From the NCBI GenBank assembly GCA_023053545.1, contig JAKZAN010000002.1, positions 1,906,375 through 1,970,374 of the forward strand: a DNA stretch of 64,000 bases, in the 5' to 3' direction. The DNA is from Lepidurus packardi (lineage: Eukaryota > Arthropoda > Branchiopoda > Notostraca > Triopsidae). The translations under genes and the position numbers were made by a program. Each line of letters opens with the position of its first letter. The first letter of the stretch is position 1. Under the pieces are notes generated by a model. That model was not told where the DNA came from. It saw nothing but the letters and a program-made list of their open reading frames with translations, and made no database searches. Shown piece by piece: positions 10,801 through 19,817 of this stretch.

Positions 10801-13800
10801 ATTGTAGATGGTTTTAGAGATGCTGAAGACAAGCACGGCTTGCGCTATCGAACGTTTATTGGTGACGGGGACTCTTCAACCCATAATGCTATCCTCGCTA
10901 ATACTCCTCGCACTCAGAAAACCGTACGCAAGCTTGAGTGTGCAAATCATGTAATGAAAAATTACACGAAAGCTCTGTATAAACTTCAGGGCAAAACCCC
11001 TGCCAATAAGAAAATTTTGACCCCTCTTTTGATACGTAAGCTTGGCGGTGCAGCACGAGGTGCAATCAATCGTAACGCTAGATTGAAGGGAAATGTTGAT
11101 CAACTTCGTTCATTTCTGAGCAATGGTCCCAGACATTATCTTTTGAATGACCACACTTTTTGCACTGCGGCCAGCGATGGTGGAAAGGGGTGTAAGTCAG
11201 TGGGTCAGAAATTGCAACAGAATGTACACACTGCTTTGTACACTGAAGTAATGGAGATCTTGTTGGGCTGTAGGAGCAAAGCTGCAGGTTTGCTTACCGA
11301 AGTTACCACTAACCTCGCAGAGCGGTTTATGTCCATGGTAGCTAAATTCTCTGGTGGCAAGCAATTTCTCCGCTCGCAAAGGGGATCTTATAATTACCGA
11401 TGTTATGGTGCTGTTATAGAATATCACCATGGACGAGGTTTTCAGGCTGCTATTTTGAAAAAATATGGTTCCTGTAGCATTGCTACAGAAAATTTTGCCA
11501 AGCATTGTCACGACGATATTCTTTCGTTCAGAAATCGGTTAGAGAAGTCACGGGAAAATAATTCTATTGCTTCTCCACGACAAGCTTTGACTCGGAGGCG
11601 CGAAGCTTTCGCAGGACCTGATTGCCATTATGGAAAGCCAGATTTGCCAGAGGAGATCTTACTTGACAGGTGCAAACTGATTGTTGCTCAACAGCAGCTT
11701 AGCAGGGAGCAGATTGTGGCCCTTGAAGAGAAAACTAGAGAGCAGGCTGATTCTTCTGATTGGTTTGATGCAAGGGCGAGTAGACTGACCGCTTCTCACT
11801 TTGGCAAAGTGTGTAAGCTCAGAGATACAACTTTGCGTCAAAATACATTGCAAGCAATACTAAGTCCTAATAACATTAGCACAGAAGGTACTCGTTACGG
11901 ACAGGCCAATGAGCCAAATGCCAGGAAAGACTACGAAATAAAGAACTGTGTGACTGTAGTCCCATCAGGGTTTTGGGTGCATCCTGAGCTAGGTTACCTG
12001 GGAGCATCTCCCGACGGCCTTGTAGGTGACGAAGGACTTATCGAGATAAAGTGTCCCCAAAAGGCAGAGACAGCGTCTTCCTTCATTGAGTTTGTAAAAT
12101 CAAAACCGAAGGACTGCTTTCTAGAGTTAGTTGATGGTGACAAACTGAGATTGAAGAGAACGCACAATCACTACTACCAAGTTACAGGACAGCTTGCCGT
12201 GACCGGAAGAGCGTGGTGTGATTTTGTTGCATGGACAAAGAACAGTTTGCAAGTTGAGCGGATTGTGTTTGACAGGGTTTTTTGGGAAGACACAATGCTT
12301 CCAAAACTCAGAGCCTTTTTCATGGACTGTATGTTGCTTGAACTTGCAGACCCGCGGATGGGACAAAAGTTGGCTCCGCGGGAGCCGCCTTACGTTTTGG
12401 CCGCTATAGAGGCTAAAAAGGTCGCAGACCAAACAAACGGTAAAAAGGCCGCAAAGAGACCACTTGATCAGTGATCTGATGCACATATTATGTTGGTCAA
12501 ACATGCACATGGATTAAAATTATAAATGTACCGTGAGGTCAACTTATTGAAAGCTTATATGAAATGCACGTCAAAGCCTCTCGTGAGACGATTTCCTTCA
12601 TGAAATCATTGAGTTCACCAATGAAAAACATCCGAGAGGTTGCTATCAAATATAAAATGCCACCGTGAAATGGTATCTTTTAAATATACCATTGAGCCAA
12701 GAGTTTTTTGCATCCGGTGATGACAATACTAACTAATGCCTGAGAGTAACGGATAGTTTGAGCCTCTCGTGAGATGTCAAATATAAAATGCCACCGTGAA
12801 ATGGTATCTTTTAAATATACCATTGAGCTAAGAGTTACTTGCATCCGGTGATGACAAAATTAGAACTGATGCCTAAGTAAAGCTAGTTTTCATTATTACA
12901 AACCAACACGTAAGGTAAGTTTCTTTAATAAATGTATGTATTTGTACTGTAAATTTTCCAAATTTACACGCCAAGCAGCTAACTGCAGCTATACTTATAG
13001 TCTTAGCTTTCGTAACCAAGCCGGAAATCTTTTCACCTTTTCTAGACCACACTTGGTTCGCTTTCTTGACCTCTTTCCCCTCTTTGCTAACAGGGGGAAA
13101 ATGTTTGAGAAAAGTCATTCTGAGACGGACATGTTTTCACCTTTACTTGACCCAACTGGCTACCACTTGCTTGTTTTCTTGATTGTATTTAGTTTTTAGT
13201 ACGAGCTTGTATGAATATTTAGAAGCAAATTATATTTACTTCATTATACTGCCTGTCAAAAGTTCGTAACGGTTCGTAAAACCCACAAACTGTTGTTGCC
13301 GTAATAGAAATTTAAGAAAACTAATTTTCAGTCAATTTAATTCGGCCTATAAATAGTTCGTAAGAGTTGTAGTAGTGCGTAAAATCATAGTCGTCAGTTG
13401 CCACAAGACAAAATCATTCAGAATAAAAGAAAAGGGTAAAACGCCACAAGGTATTTGTGCCCTTGGGTTACTTTAGGCTCGAGCAAACCCAATTAGTTAC
13501 TTGCCCTTTACTTCCCCTTACTTTTACGCTCTTCTCCTTTTCATGCTCATTCTTGAGTTCAGCACAAGCTATGCAGTTTCCTGACTGGCCGTTATTTTCT
13601 GAGTGGCAGCACAATTTTTCATCAGAACTTCAGAAACTTATAAGCAGTTTTTAAAGTAAACAGAAAGAGATAATTGAAAAGTTCGAGTTTTAAAATTTTT
13701 TAAATAATAAAACCTAGGGGATGAAGGTCGTAAAATTTTGATATATGATTTATTTAAGATTTTGATAACTTTGAACATTTATTAAAAAAATCACAGAATA

Positions 13801-14596
13801 AAAAAAAAATAAAGTACGACCTTCACCCCCTAGATTTATACCTTACACGCATTGTGTAAAAATTTGGTTTAATTACAATGTTTCATCGTGTCGTTACAAT
13901 GTTTGAAAGTTTGCCATGCTATAGCGCCATAAGAGGTTGCACTTCACCGTGGCCTTAACCCAACTTCTCTGAATTCGAGTTCGAAATCCATTTCGAAAAG
14001 CATGAAAAGTCCTCTAATTGCTTGTAAAGTTACCGAAGATAGTACTTTGAAACCTAGTCAGGAAGAAGAACTCGCTATAATGGAACTCGCTGAGGAATTT
14101 CGCTCGGACGAGAAGAAACATGAAGATAACTCGGGAGGTACTGATATCAATGTAGGAGACCAGCACCGTAAAGAAGAAGATTCGGAAGGTAATTTCGTAT
14201 TTAAAAGAGTTTGAAAACTTTGTGATTTTTCAATTTTGTGATTCCGTTTTAGATTCACAGCATTACGATATGGAATCTACAACAGGACGTCAACGAAGTA
14301 CAACTGGAGAACATGCGTGTGATGAGTGTCCTTATCGAGCTAAATATAGTCATTCGCTGAAACGCCATAAGAGAAGGATGCATAGAACTGGAGAGGATAT
14401 TGATGCGCGGTACAAGTGTGATAACTGCCCTCGAGATTATAAGAGCCAAGAATACTTGTACCGGCATCAGCGTTACGAATGCGGAAAAGAACCGAAATTT
14501 GCTTGTCCGCACTGCGGATTCCGGTGTTTTTGGCGTGCGGATTATAGAAAGCATATTTCACGGATTCATCCAAACCTTCCAGGAACTTTACGCTAA
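7837..14596 (+). CDS. lola-like BTB-C2H2 zinc-finger transcription factor, one exon split by a DNA transposon
   Basis: Exon 7837-8016 and exon 8076-8443 encode a BTB/POZ domain with the insect-type signature: FCVKWSLHPLSIL, LTDVTLAADG, AHRVVLSACSTYFQ, EIF, FLKDVSGEDLQALVQYMYKG and LPIFLKTAQSLRI. The exon is then interrupted by a 5.5-kb transposon. It resumes at 13959-14188 with an S/K-rich then acidic linker, and exon 14253-14596 encodes three zinc fingers (CDECPYRA, CDNCPRDY, CPHCGFRC) in longitudinals-lacking style, ending at 14596. Without the insert and one TTAA copy, the frame is continuous and gives 373 aa. With the insert unspliced, the protein stops at 8463-8465 after residues encoded by the element, leaving a BTB-only product. 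BTB-ZF proteins dimerise through BTB and bind DNA through the fingers. The intact allele is inferred. Confidence 0.8.
8440..8456 (+). repeat. Left TTAA target site and 13-bp terminal inverted repeat
   Basis: TTAA followed by GGCCACGGTGAAG. The host exon reads through AGG TTT into the TTAA, which fixes the insertion within codons of the BTB gene. Confidence 0.9.
8673..8930 (+). repeat. Imperfect tandem duplication, about 140-bp period, left subterminal part of the transposon
   Basis: The stretch beginning GATAATCCAATTTTC at about 8674 recurs at about 8821 as GATAATCCAATTTCC. Shared blocks include TTAGAAATT, TTAGAAAATTGCCATTACC and CTCAAGGTT or GTCAAGGTT. Subterminal repeats of this kind often bind transposase; that role is inference here. 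Confidence 0.8.
9688..12474 (+). CDS. Transposase: Mutator-like DDE region fused to a YqaJ-type nuclease, 928 aa
   Basis: A single uninterrupted frame from ATG 9688 to a stop at 12472-12474. Residues about 280-600 look like the Mutator-like transposase domain common in invertebrate elements. An acidic block with GDGGWSQRSHG (about 298-308) is followed by a CSIC cysteine pair, then GDGDSSTHNA (about 392-401), with a candidate third acidic residue in LAERFMSMV (about 545-553). The C-terminal part (about 690-880) looks like a YqaJ recombinase/exonuclease of the PD-(D/E)xK fold: ASRLTASHFGKV, GTRYGQANEP, then GASPDGLVG and IEIKCP with the D and E-x-K residues (about 770-790). The N-terminal 100 residues are K/E/S-rich and unrecognised. 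No frame breaks are seen, so the protein may be functional. Alternative views are a domesticated or two-function transposase-nuclease. Confidence 0.85.
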   Translation: MGNRKVSSRKKKHLLMGVALKARNEKITKHHPAEPEKLIPGESFQLQASNTVSYTPGVESISVEPIASTSAVVSHIASLDLLDKETNCLEDDELSRILKEQAEIDAVELNIEPVWYSQPKMKKEVDGLRLVNVCHFLSGHNKIFEHYDICRSPIPFQKEVKKGFWSSFSFKCEKCQDNLFITTDPVYPNATSSTQKNISPHAARLRSDKVQALSVNTKIAMGIMQIGAAHNHLEEFMATVGVPSMSRNSFIDQERKVGKIWEKEAKLEIENAGKEERESAERAEQIDEDNTPYITVIGDGGWSQRSHGTRYTAKSGVGVIIGARTKKILHVGVRNKYCSICQQAKNKQVDPRPHECFKNWDGPSTAMESSIIVDGFRDAEDKHGLRYRTFIGDGDSSTHNAILANTPRTQKTVRKLECANHVMKNYTKALYKLQGKTPANKKILTPLLIRKLGGAARGAINRNARLKGNVDQLRSFLSNGPRHYLLNDHTFCTAASDGGKGCKSVGQKLQQNVHTALYTEVMEILLGCRSKAAGLLTEVTTNLAERFMSMVAKFSGGKQFLRSQRGSYNYRCYGAVIEYHHGRGFQAAILKKYGSCSIATENFAKHCHDDILSFRNRLEKSRENNSIASPRQALTRRREAFAGPDCHYGKPDLPEEILLDRCKLIVAQQQLSREQIVALEEKTREQADSSDWFDARASRLTASHFGKVCKLRDTTLRQNTLQAILSPNNISTEGTRYGQANEPNARKDYEIKNCVTVVPSGFWVHPELGYLGASPDGLVGDEGLIEIKCPQKAETASSFIEFVKSKPKDCFLELVDGDKLRLKRTHNHYYQVTGQLAVTGRAWCDFVAWTKNSLQVERIVFDRVFWEDTMLPKLRAFFMDCMLLELADPRMGQKLAPREPPYVLAAIEAKKVADQTNGKKAAKRPLDQ
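12646..12880 (+). repeat. 131-bp tandem duplication, right subterminal part of the transposon
   Basis: Two copies begin TCAAATATAAAATGCC at 12646 and 12777, and agree almost throughout to the TGCATCCGGTGATGACAA block. Each copy contains a short hairpin, AATGGTAT and ATACCATT around a T/A-rich loop. The motif GCCTCTCGTGAGA precedes each copy at different distances. Confidence 0.85.
13713..13833. repeat. Nested inverted repeat, about 120 bp, within the transposon
   Basis: CCTAGGGGATGAAGGTCGTA at 13713 pairs with TACGACCTTCACCCCCTAG at 13814-13833 across an A/T-rich centre. It could be a small MITE inside the larger element or an internal hairpin. Confidence 0.75.
13942..13958 (-). repeat. Right 13-bp terminal inverted repeat and TTAA target site
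   Basis: CTTCACCGTGGCC followed by TTAA. It is the exact reverse complement of the left end. Host coding sequence resumes at 13959. Confidence 0.9.
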
Positions 14597-14839
14597 GAAT
14601 TTCCAACCATTTTTTCTTATTTTGAAACTGACTAAGTTAATCATGTAAACGTCGAATAATTCTGAAAATTGTTTGCGGGTTTTCCTGCACTAGAAGCTGT
14701 GATTCTAAGAGAATTAAAGAAAGACAGTTGCGAGTTTTTGGTTTTTGGTTGTTCATATAATTTATGTGTGCATTGAGAAAACAGTTTTCAATCAATTAAA
14801 TACGTTAGAAAATAGTTGCTCTCAAAAGAATGTTTTGAC

Positions 14840-15399
14840 TTAGTATTTTCCAGCGGGGTAAGCAGCGGGATAGGCGGGTTGGTAAGCGGGCTTGTATGCG
14901 AGGTAAGCGGGTTGTGGGTAGGCAACGGGCTTGTAGTCGTTCTTGTATTCGCCAGAGTACTGGACATCAGCGACGTAGCCGGTATAGTCATCAGCCTTGT
15001 AGGTAACGGTCTGACGACGGCCGTCGGGGAGGACTACGGAGTAAGCTCCGTTGACGTATCCCTTGCCATCTCCGGATTCTTTGTGGTCGAAGTGGTTGTA
15101 AGAAGGAACATCATCGACGGCGTAGGCGAAGTCGTAGGGTTGAGCAGCCTGTGTTCAATAGAGATTTAACTGTTAGGACTTGTTTCAAACCATGAATGGG
15201 AAATGGAAAGCGCTATTGGACTTACGTATTCGACGGGTTTGTACGCAGCGGGGTAGGCTGGGGTGTAGGTCTTGGCGGGGTAAGCCGGGTAGACTTCGAC
15301 GGCGGCAGCTACGGCGACCAAAGCGGCGAGGATGAAGAACTGTAAAGGTAAACGAGCATTTAATGTGATAGCCCAAGCTTCGGTTATCCGTACCTTCAT
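14840..15399 (-). CDS. RR-type cuticle protein, minus-strand cluster copy 1
   Basis: Exons 15394-15399 (ATG AAG only), 15226-15339 and 14840-15148 give 142 aa. Exon 1 plus exon 2 encode a signal peptide (MKFFILAALVAVAAA) and the repeat YPAYPAKTYTPAYPAAYKP. Exon 3 encodes the Rebers-Riddiford chitin-binding domain with YDFAYAVDD, YSVVLPDGRRQTVTYKADD and YTGYVADVQY, then a P/A/Y-rich tail ending GKY. The product should be secreted and bind chitin in the exoskeleton. It has one KTYTPAYPA unit in exon 2, whereas copies 2-5 have two. A TATA box lies upstream near 15465-15474, but the initiator equivalent reads CAATTC rather than CAGTTC. Confidence 0.93.
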
Positions 15400-15431
15400 G
15401 GTTGGAAGGTTTTGGTGTTGTTTCAGCTGGT

Positions 15432-15474
15432 GAGGAATTGATTCTTGGTCAAGCAGTGTGAGGTGCTTTTATAC
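15432..15474 (-). promoter_or_regulatory. Core promoter of cuticle copy 1
   Basis: On the minus strand GTATAAAAGC (15465-15474) lies about 30 bases before the initiator position at 15432-15444, which reads ATCAATTCC. Copies 2-4 have ATCAGTTCC or a close match there. Confidence 0.75.
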
Positions 15475-15819
15475 CCCTCATGCAGAAAACGAAAAACAAA
15501 TACGTGCTATTACAGGTTCCCATCGATGATCGAATTCCGAAGGTCATTTGAGAGAAACGGAACAATTGACACGCCTATACACCTTAGATGCATTTTAGCA
15601 GCACTTTTTCAACTTTCCTCGTTGTAAAAAATTGCATAACCGCTTTAAAGTCATAAAAATAAAGTCATAATAAAAAGACGTTGTCGTTCTTTAATAGGAT
15701 TTCTTTTTGAGATCGTCTTTCAATTTAATGTAATTATAATAAAATACTTTATTATTATTTGAATTACTATTATTAATTCTAAATACTGAATATTATTGCT
15801 ATTATTACCCGGCAAACAA

Positions 15820-16020
15820 ATTCATGGAATTTGGAGTCTCGTTCATGGAATGTGGTGTCAGTCATGAGCCTGTCATGGTTATTTTTTCATGGATATTGTT
15901 TCATGTTAAATCCATATTACGACATGGGACGGTCATGCTTTTCCATGACTGCCTTCTCCATGACTGTTTTCGTCATGGGTTTGCATGATCTCGTTTCTCA
16001 TGAGCGATTTTTTTCATGTC
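15820..16020. repeat. CATG-rich block
   Basis: About fourteen CATG tetramers occur in 200 bases, mostly as TCATG or CATGA spaced irregularly by 8-25 bases. Flanking sequence is AT-rich and has almost none. Confidence 0.7.
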
Positions 16021-16069
16021 AATCCATTTAAAGTATTCGCTAACATAAATATATAAAATATTCTCTAAA

Positions 16070-16505
16070 TAAAACACTATAAAGTAGGCCCAATTAAAAG
16101 TAGAATATATGTGCTATTATAATTTCATATATTATAAATATGCAGCAAAATTTGTATTACATTATGATACAATATTTTCTGATTTATATTTAATTTCATT
16201 TATATAATAGTAATATATTACTATTAAATTAATTAAATAAGCAAAAATGAATTGCTATAGTAATTAATTTTTAGTAAGTCATTAGTAATTATAGTAAGTT
16301 ATTTTTGTAGCTGTTTGCCAAAGGTTTTCTTTTACAAGTTTTCTTTTAAAAGTTATTCGTTAATAGAACACTGAAGTGTGCGGGGCACAACTAATAGTAG
16401 AAAATATTTGCTATTATATAATTTCATAATGTAAGCAAAAATGTTTATTACATTATGATGTAATAATATTTTCCGATTTGTATTTAATTTAACTCATAAT
16501 AGGAA
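16070..16505. repeat. Diverged direct repeat pair, about 140 bp each
   Basis: A block at about 16070-16215 recurs in diverged form at about 16367-16505. Shared parts include CTATTATA, AATTTCATA, TTACATTATGAT, AATATTTTC and ATTTAATTT. It looks like an old AT-rich repeat family. Confidence 0.6.
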
Positions 16506-17529
16506 TAGGAATTCATTTTTGTAAGTTCTGCCAAAAGTTGCAAAAAAGTCGACCCAGTTCAACGGTTTACCAAATTACCTAAAATTATGATCTGCCGTTT
16601 CAAAACTTACTAACTATAGTGGCGCTATATGGTAACGTTATACTTCGTAGCGGTGTCCGTATCATATGTTTAGCCATGCAAGGCCAACTATAGTTGCGTT
16701 GATATTGCTGCAGTCAGCATATCTTATGAATACACTTGTGCAACAAAACCAAGTGCTTCTTAGTGTCTATGATTATTTCTTTACTAGTTTTATAGAGTTT
16801 CATCGTTTTGTTAAAGGGATCTTTTAATAACTGCTGATAATGGGATTCGCATAGAACTTATATTGTTTACCTATTCTATTAAAATAATAATATTTGGTCT
16901 TAAACTCATGTCATACTTAAAAGCATTATTTTTCGATCAAGTGTGCTTCCGAAGAAAATTCTTGGTTTTGACGCTCAATTGGGAAGCAGGCCCAAACGAG
17001 CTAGCTGAGCAGGCTTTTTTTCACTCTTAGTTTCGTCTACGTCGATCGTCACGCTTATGGTAAAAACGGGCCTCTGCGATGGAGATTCCACTCTGGTCCC
17101 AGGGGACAAATTCCCGGGCCCAGAGCCACCTCCACCTAGAGTTCAAAAAGAAGAGAAAAGGACGATAGAAAGAAAAGGGATGTTGTGCGGAGAAAGAAAT
17201 ATCCGTCGAAGGCCTAGCCACGGAGCTGAACTAGGACCTCAGGGCGAAGCTGTGACACAAGGAACTTGACTGACCGGCAGCCTTACATACTGACTTGAAA
17301 GGTTATGCAACCATGCGCAACGTTTCTTTCTTTTCTACATTGCAATTTCGAACGTGAATTTTACTTGAAGATGAACGAAAATACCATCAAAGGACAATAT
17401 TGCAATGTTAAGTAAATAGTAAAACCGGTAGTTTTGGTTGTAAATCATATAATGTATTTGAACATTGACGGCACAATCTTCAAATAATTAAATACTTTGG
17501 GGTGATAGTTTGCTATGGGGAAATACAAT

Positions 17530-18144
17530 TTAGTATTTTGCGGGGTAGGCAGCGGGGTAGGCGGCGGGGTAAGCCGGCTTGTAGGCGGGCTTGTATGCGG
17601 GTTGGTAAGCGGGTTGTGGGTAGGCAACGGGCTTGTAGTCGTTCTTGTATTCGCCAGAGTACTGGACATCAGCGACGTAACCGGTGTAGTCATCAGCCTT
17701 GTAGGTAACGGTCTGACGACGGCCGTCGGGGAGGACTACGGAGTAAGCTCCGTTGACGTATCCCTTGCCATCTCCGGATTCTTTGTGGTCGAAGTGGTTG
17801 TAAGAAGGAACATCATCGACGGCGTAGGCGAAGTCGTAGGGTTGAGCAGCCTGTGTTTAATAGAAATTTAACTGTTAGGACTTGTTCCAAACCATGAATG
17901 GGAAATGGAAGGTGTGTTTTGACTTACGTATTCGACGGGTTTGTACGCAGCGGGGTAGGCTGGGGTGTAGGTCTTGGCGGGGTAAGCTGGGGTGTAAGTC
18001 TTGGCGGGGTAAGCCGGGTAGACTTCGACGGCGGCAGCTACGGCGACCAAAGCGGCGAGGATGAAGAGCTATATAAAGGCGGAAATTATTAAAGTTAAGC
18101 ATTTTATTTTATATAGTCCTAGCTTCGGTTATCCTTACCTTCAT
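17530..18144 (-). CDS. RR-type cuticle protein, minus-strand cluster copy 2
   Basis: Exons 18139-18144, 17928-18068 and 17530-17850 give 155 aa. The signal peptide reads MKLFILAALVAVAAA. Exon 2 has two KTYTPAYPA units. Exon 3 carries the same RR domain as copy 1, with a slightly longer P/A/Y tail. A TATA box is at about 18206-18215, and the initiator TATCAGTTCC is on the minus strand at about 18178-18187. Exon 3 is nearly identical in nucleotides to copies 3-5, which points to recent duplication or gene conversion. Confidence 0.93.
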
Positions 18145-19191
18145 GGTTGGAAGGTAGGTGTTGTTTCAGCTGGTGAGGAACTGATACTTGGTCGAACCGT
18201 GTGAGCTGCTTTTATACGTCTCATACAGAAAAAAGAGAAACAAGTGCTATTACAGGTTCCCAACGATGATCGAATTCCGAAGGGCATTCTAGAGAAACGG
18301 AGCAATTGCCACGCCTGTAAGACCAATATGCACTGTAGCTGTACTTTCGCCTTCTCTCGTTGTAAAAAATTGTATTACCGCTTCAAAGTGCTAAAAGAGA
18401 CATTGTAAGTCTGTAACAGTACTTCATTTTGACATTGTTTTGTAATATGGTATAATTTTAACATACAATTCTGTAGTATTCTAATTATTATTATTATTAA
18501 TTTTAAATGTTGATGACTAATATTATTATTTTCTTTCCTGTACTAATTATATAGAATTTATCCGTTTTTGTTAATGGAATTTTTTATAACTAGTGAAAAA
18601 GGATTCAAATAAAACTGCTTTAGTTATTTGGTCGAAAGAATATTTGGCTCCAAACTCATATGGTACCCTCAAGCACTTATCGAAGATGTTCTTCCTTTCT
18701 AAGATCATTCTTGGCCTTGACGCTCAGTTATTTTATGGATGTACGCGAAATGGGAAGCAGGCCCAATCCAGTAAGGTGAGCATCCTGCTCACCTTACTGG
18801 ATTGGGTCTGCTTCCCATTTTCACCTTTAGCAAAAAGATACCCACGGAATTCATAACTATTTTTTCTTGCTAATGACTTTAAAACCAATCCGTCATAATT
18901 TGTGAAACGGCGGGAGTCACACATCGGGTTTAAAGACTTGATATATCAATTATAAAGCCTATATTGTTATTCTGAACGCAACGTTTCGTTCCTTTATACG
19001 TTCAATTTCGAACTTGAATTGTACTTGAAGACGAACGAAAATACCATCAAAGGCCAATATCGTTATTTAAAGTGAATACTAAAACTGATAGTTTTGGGTT
19101 GTAGATCATATAATGTATTTGAACATCGATGGCACAATCTTCAAATAATTAAATACTTTGGGGTGATAGTTTTGCTATGAGGAAATACAAT
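18069..19191. repeat. Segmental duplication, left copy (matches 24461-25552)
   Basis: The region from exon 2 of copy 2 upstream to the 3' end of copy 3 matches the region from copy 4 to copy 5 almost base for base. The match includes promoter, AT-rich tracts and the ATACCATCAAAGGCCAATATCG stretch. The main difference is the palindrome at 18748-18820, which is only half present in the other copy. Confidence 0.85.
18748..18820. repeat. Near-perfect 73-bp palindrome
   Basis: Arms 18748-18782 and 18786-18820 are 35 bases each, with one mismatch and a 3-base spacer. The left arm holds GGGAAGCAGGCCCAATCC. The duplicated segment has only the left arm, near 25141-25177. Confidence 0.93.
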
Positions 19192-19817
19192 TTAGTATTT
19201 TGCGGGGTAGGCAGCGGGGTAGGCAGCGGGATAGGCGGCGGGGTAAGCGGGCTTGTAGGCGGGCTTGTAGGCGGGTTGGTAAGCGGGTTGTGGGTAGGCA
19301 ACGGGCTTGTAGTCGTTCTTGTATTCGCCAGAGTACTGGACATCAGCGACGTAACCGGTGTAGTCATCAGCCTTGTAGGTAACGGTCTGACGACGGCCGT
19401 CGGGGAGGACTACGGAGTAAGCTCCGCTGACGTATCCCTTGCCATCTCCGGATTCTTTGTGGTCGAAGTGGTTGTAAGAAGGAACATCATCGACGGCGTA
19501 GGCGAAGTCGTAGGGTTGAGCAGCCTGTGTTTAATAGAAATTTAACTGTTAGGACTTGTTTAAACCATGAATGGGAAATGGAAAGCGCTATTGGACTTAC
19601 GTATTCGACGGGTTTGTACGCAGCGGGGTAGGCTGGGGTGTAGGTCTTGGCGGGGTAAGCTGGGGTGTAAGTCTTGGCGGGGTAAGCCGGGTAGACTTCG
19701 ACGGCGGCAGCTACGGCGACCAAAGCGGCGAGGATGAAGAACTACAAAGGTAAAAAGACGGTTCAAGTTAACTATTACCGAAAATATTCAAAGCTGGATA
19801 GATTTTATTACCTTCAT
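19192..19817 (-). CDS. RR-type cuticle protein, minus-strand cluster copy 3
   Basis: Exons 19812-19817, 19601-19741 and 19192-19524 give 159 aa. It has the same signal peptide (MKFFILAALVAVAAA) and RR domain as its neighbours. The tail is four residues longer, through an extra P-A-Y-type unit near the C-terminus. The promoter has TATA at 19873-19882 and the initiator ATCAGTTCC on the minus strand at about 19842-19850. The sequence upstream of the promoter differs from copies 2 and 4, and the IFT81 gene starts about 1 kb upstream on the opposite strand. Confidence 0.93.

Larger units (their letters stand above)
8444..13954 (+). mobile_element. DNA transposon with TTAA target duplications and YqaJ-fusion transposase, 5511 bp
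   Basis: The ends read GGCCACGGTGAAG at 8444-8456 and its exact reverse complement at 13942-13954. Weaker inverted similarity continues a few bases further in. Both ends are flanked by TTAA (8440-8443 and 13955-13958). A 928-aa transposase frame lies in the middle. Both subterminal regions hold imperfect tandem repeats. TTAA duplications are known for piggyBac and Kolobok elements, but the termini do not start with the CCC-type piggyBac end, so I leave the superfamily open. The intact termini, exact target duplication and unbroken transposase frame suggest a young and possibly mobile copy. Confidence 0.88.
15400..17529. other. AT-rich intergenic region with repeats, no gene seen
   Basis: It contains the copy-1 promoter, a CATG-rich block (15820-16020), a diverged direct repeat pair (about 16070 and 16367) and a GC-rich island around 17040-17270. 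That island has open frames on both strands but no domain I recognise. A sequence related to the 18.75-kb palindrome (GGGAAGCAGGCCCAA) occurs near 16981. Confidence 0.5.

Noticed and set aside
17515-17871. Long G/V-rich plus-strand frames opposite every minus-strand cuticle gene
   Set aside because: They recur only because the cuticle exon 3 is repeated. The minus frame has a signal peptide, splice sites and the RR domain.
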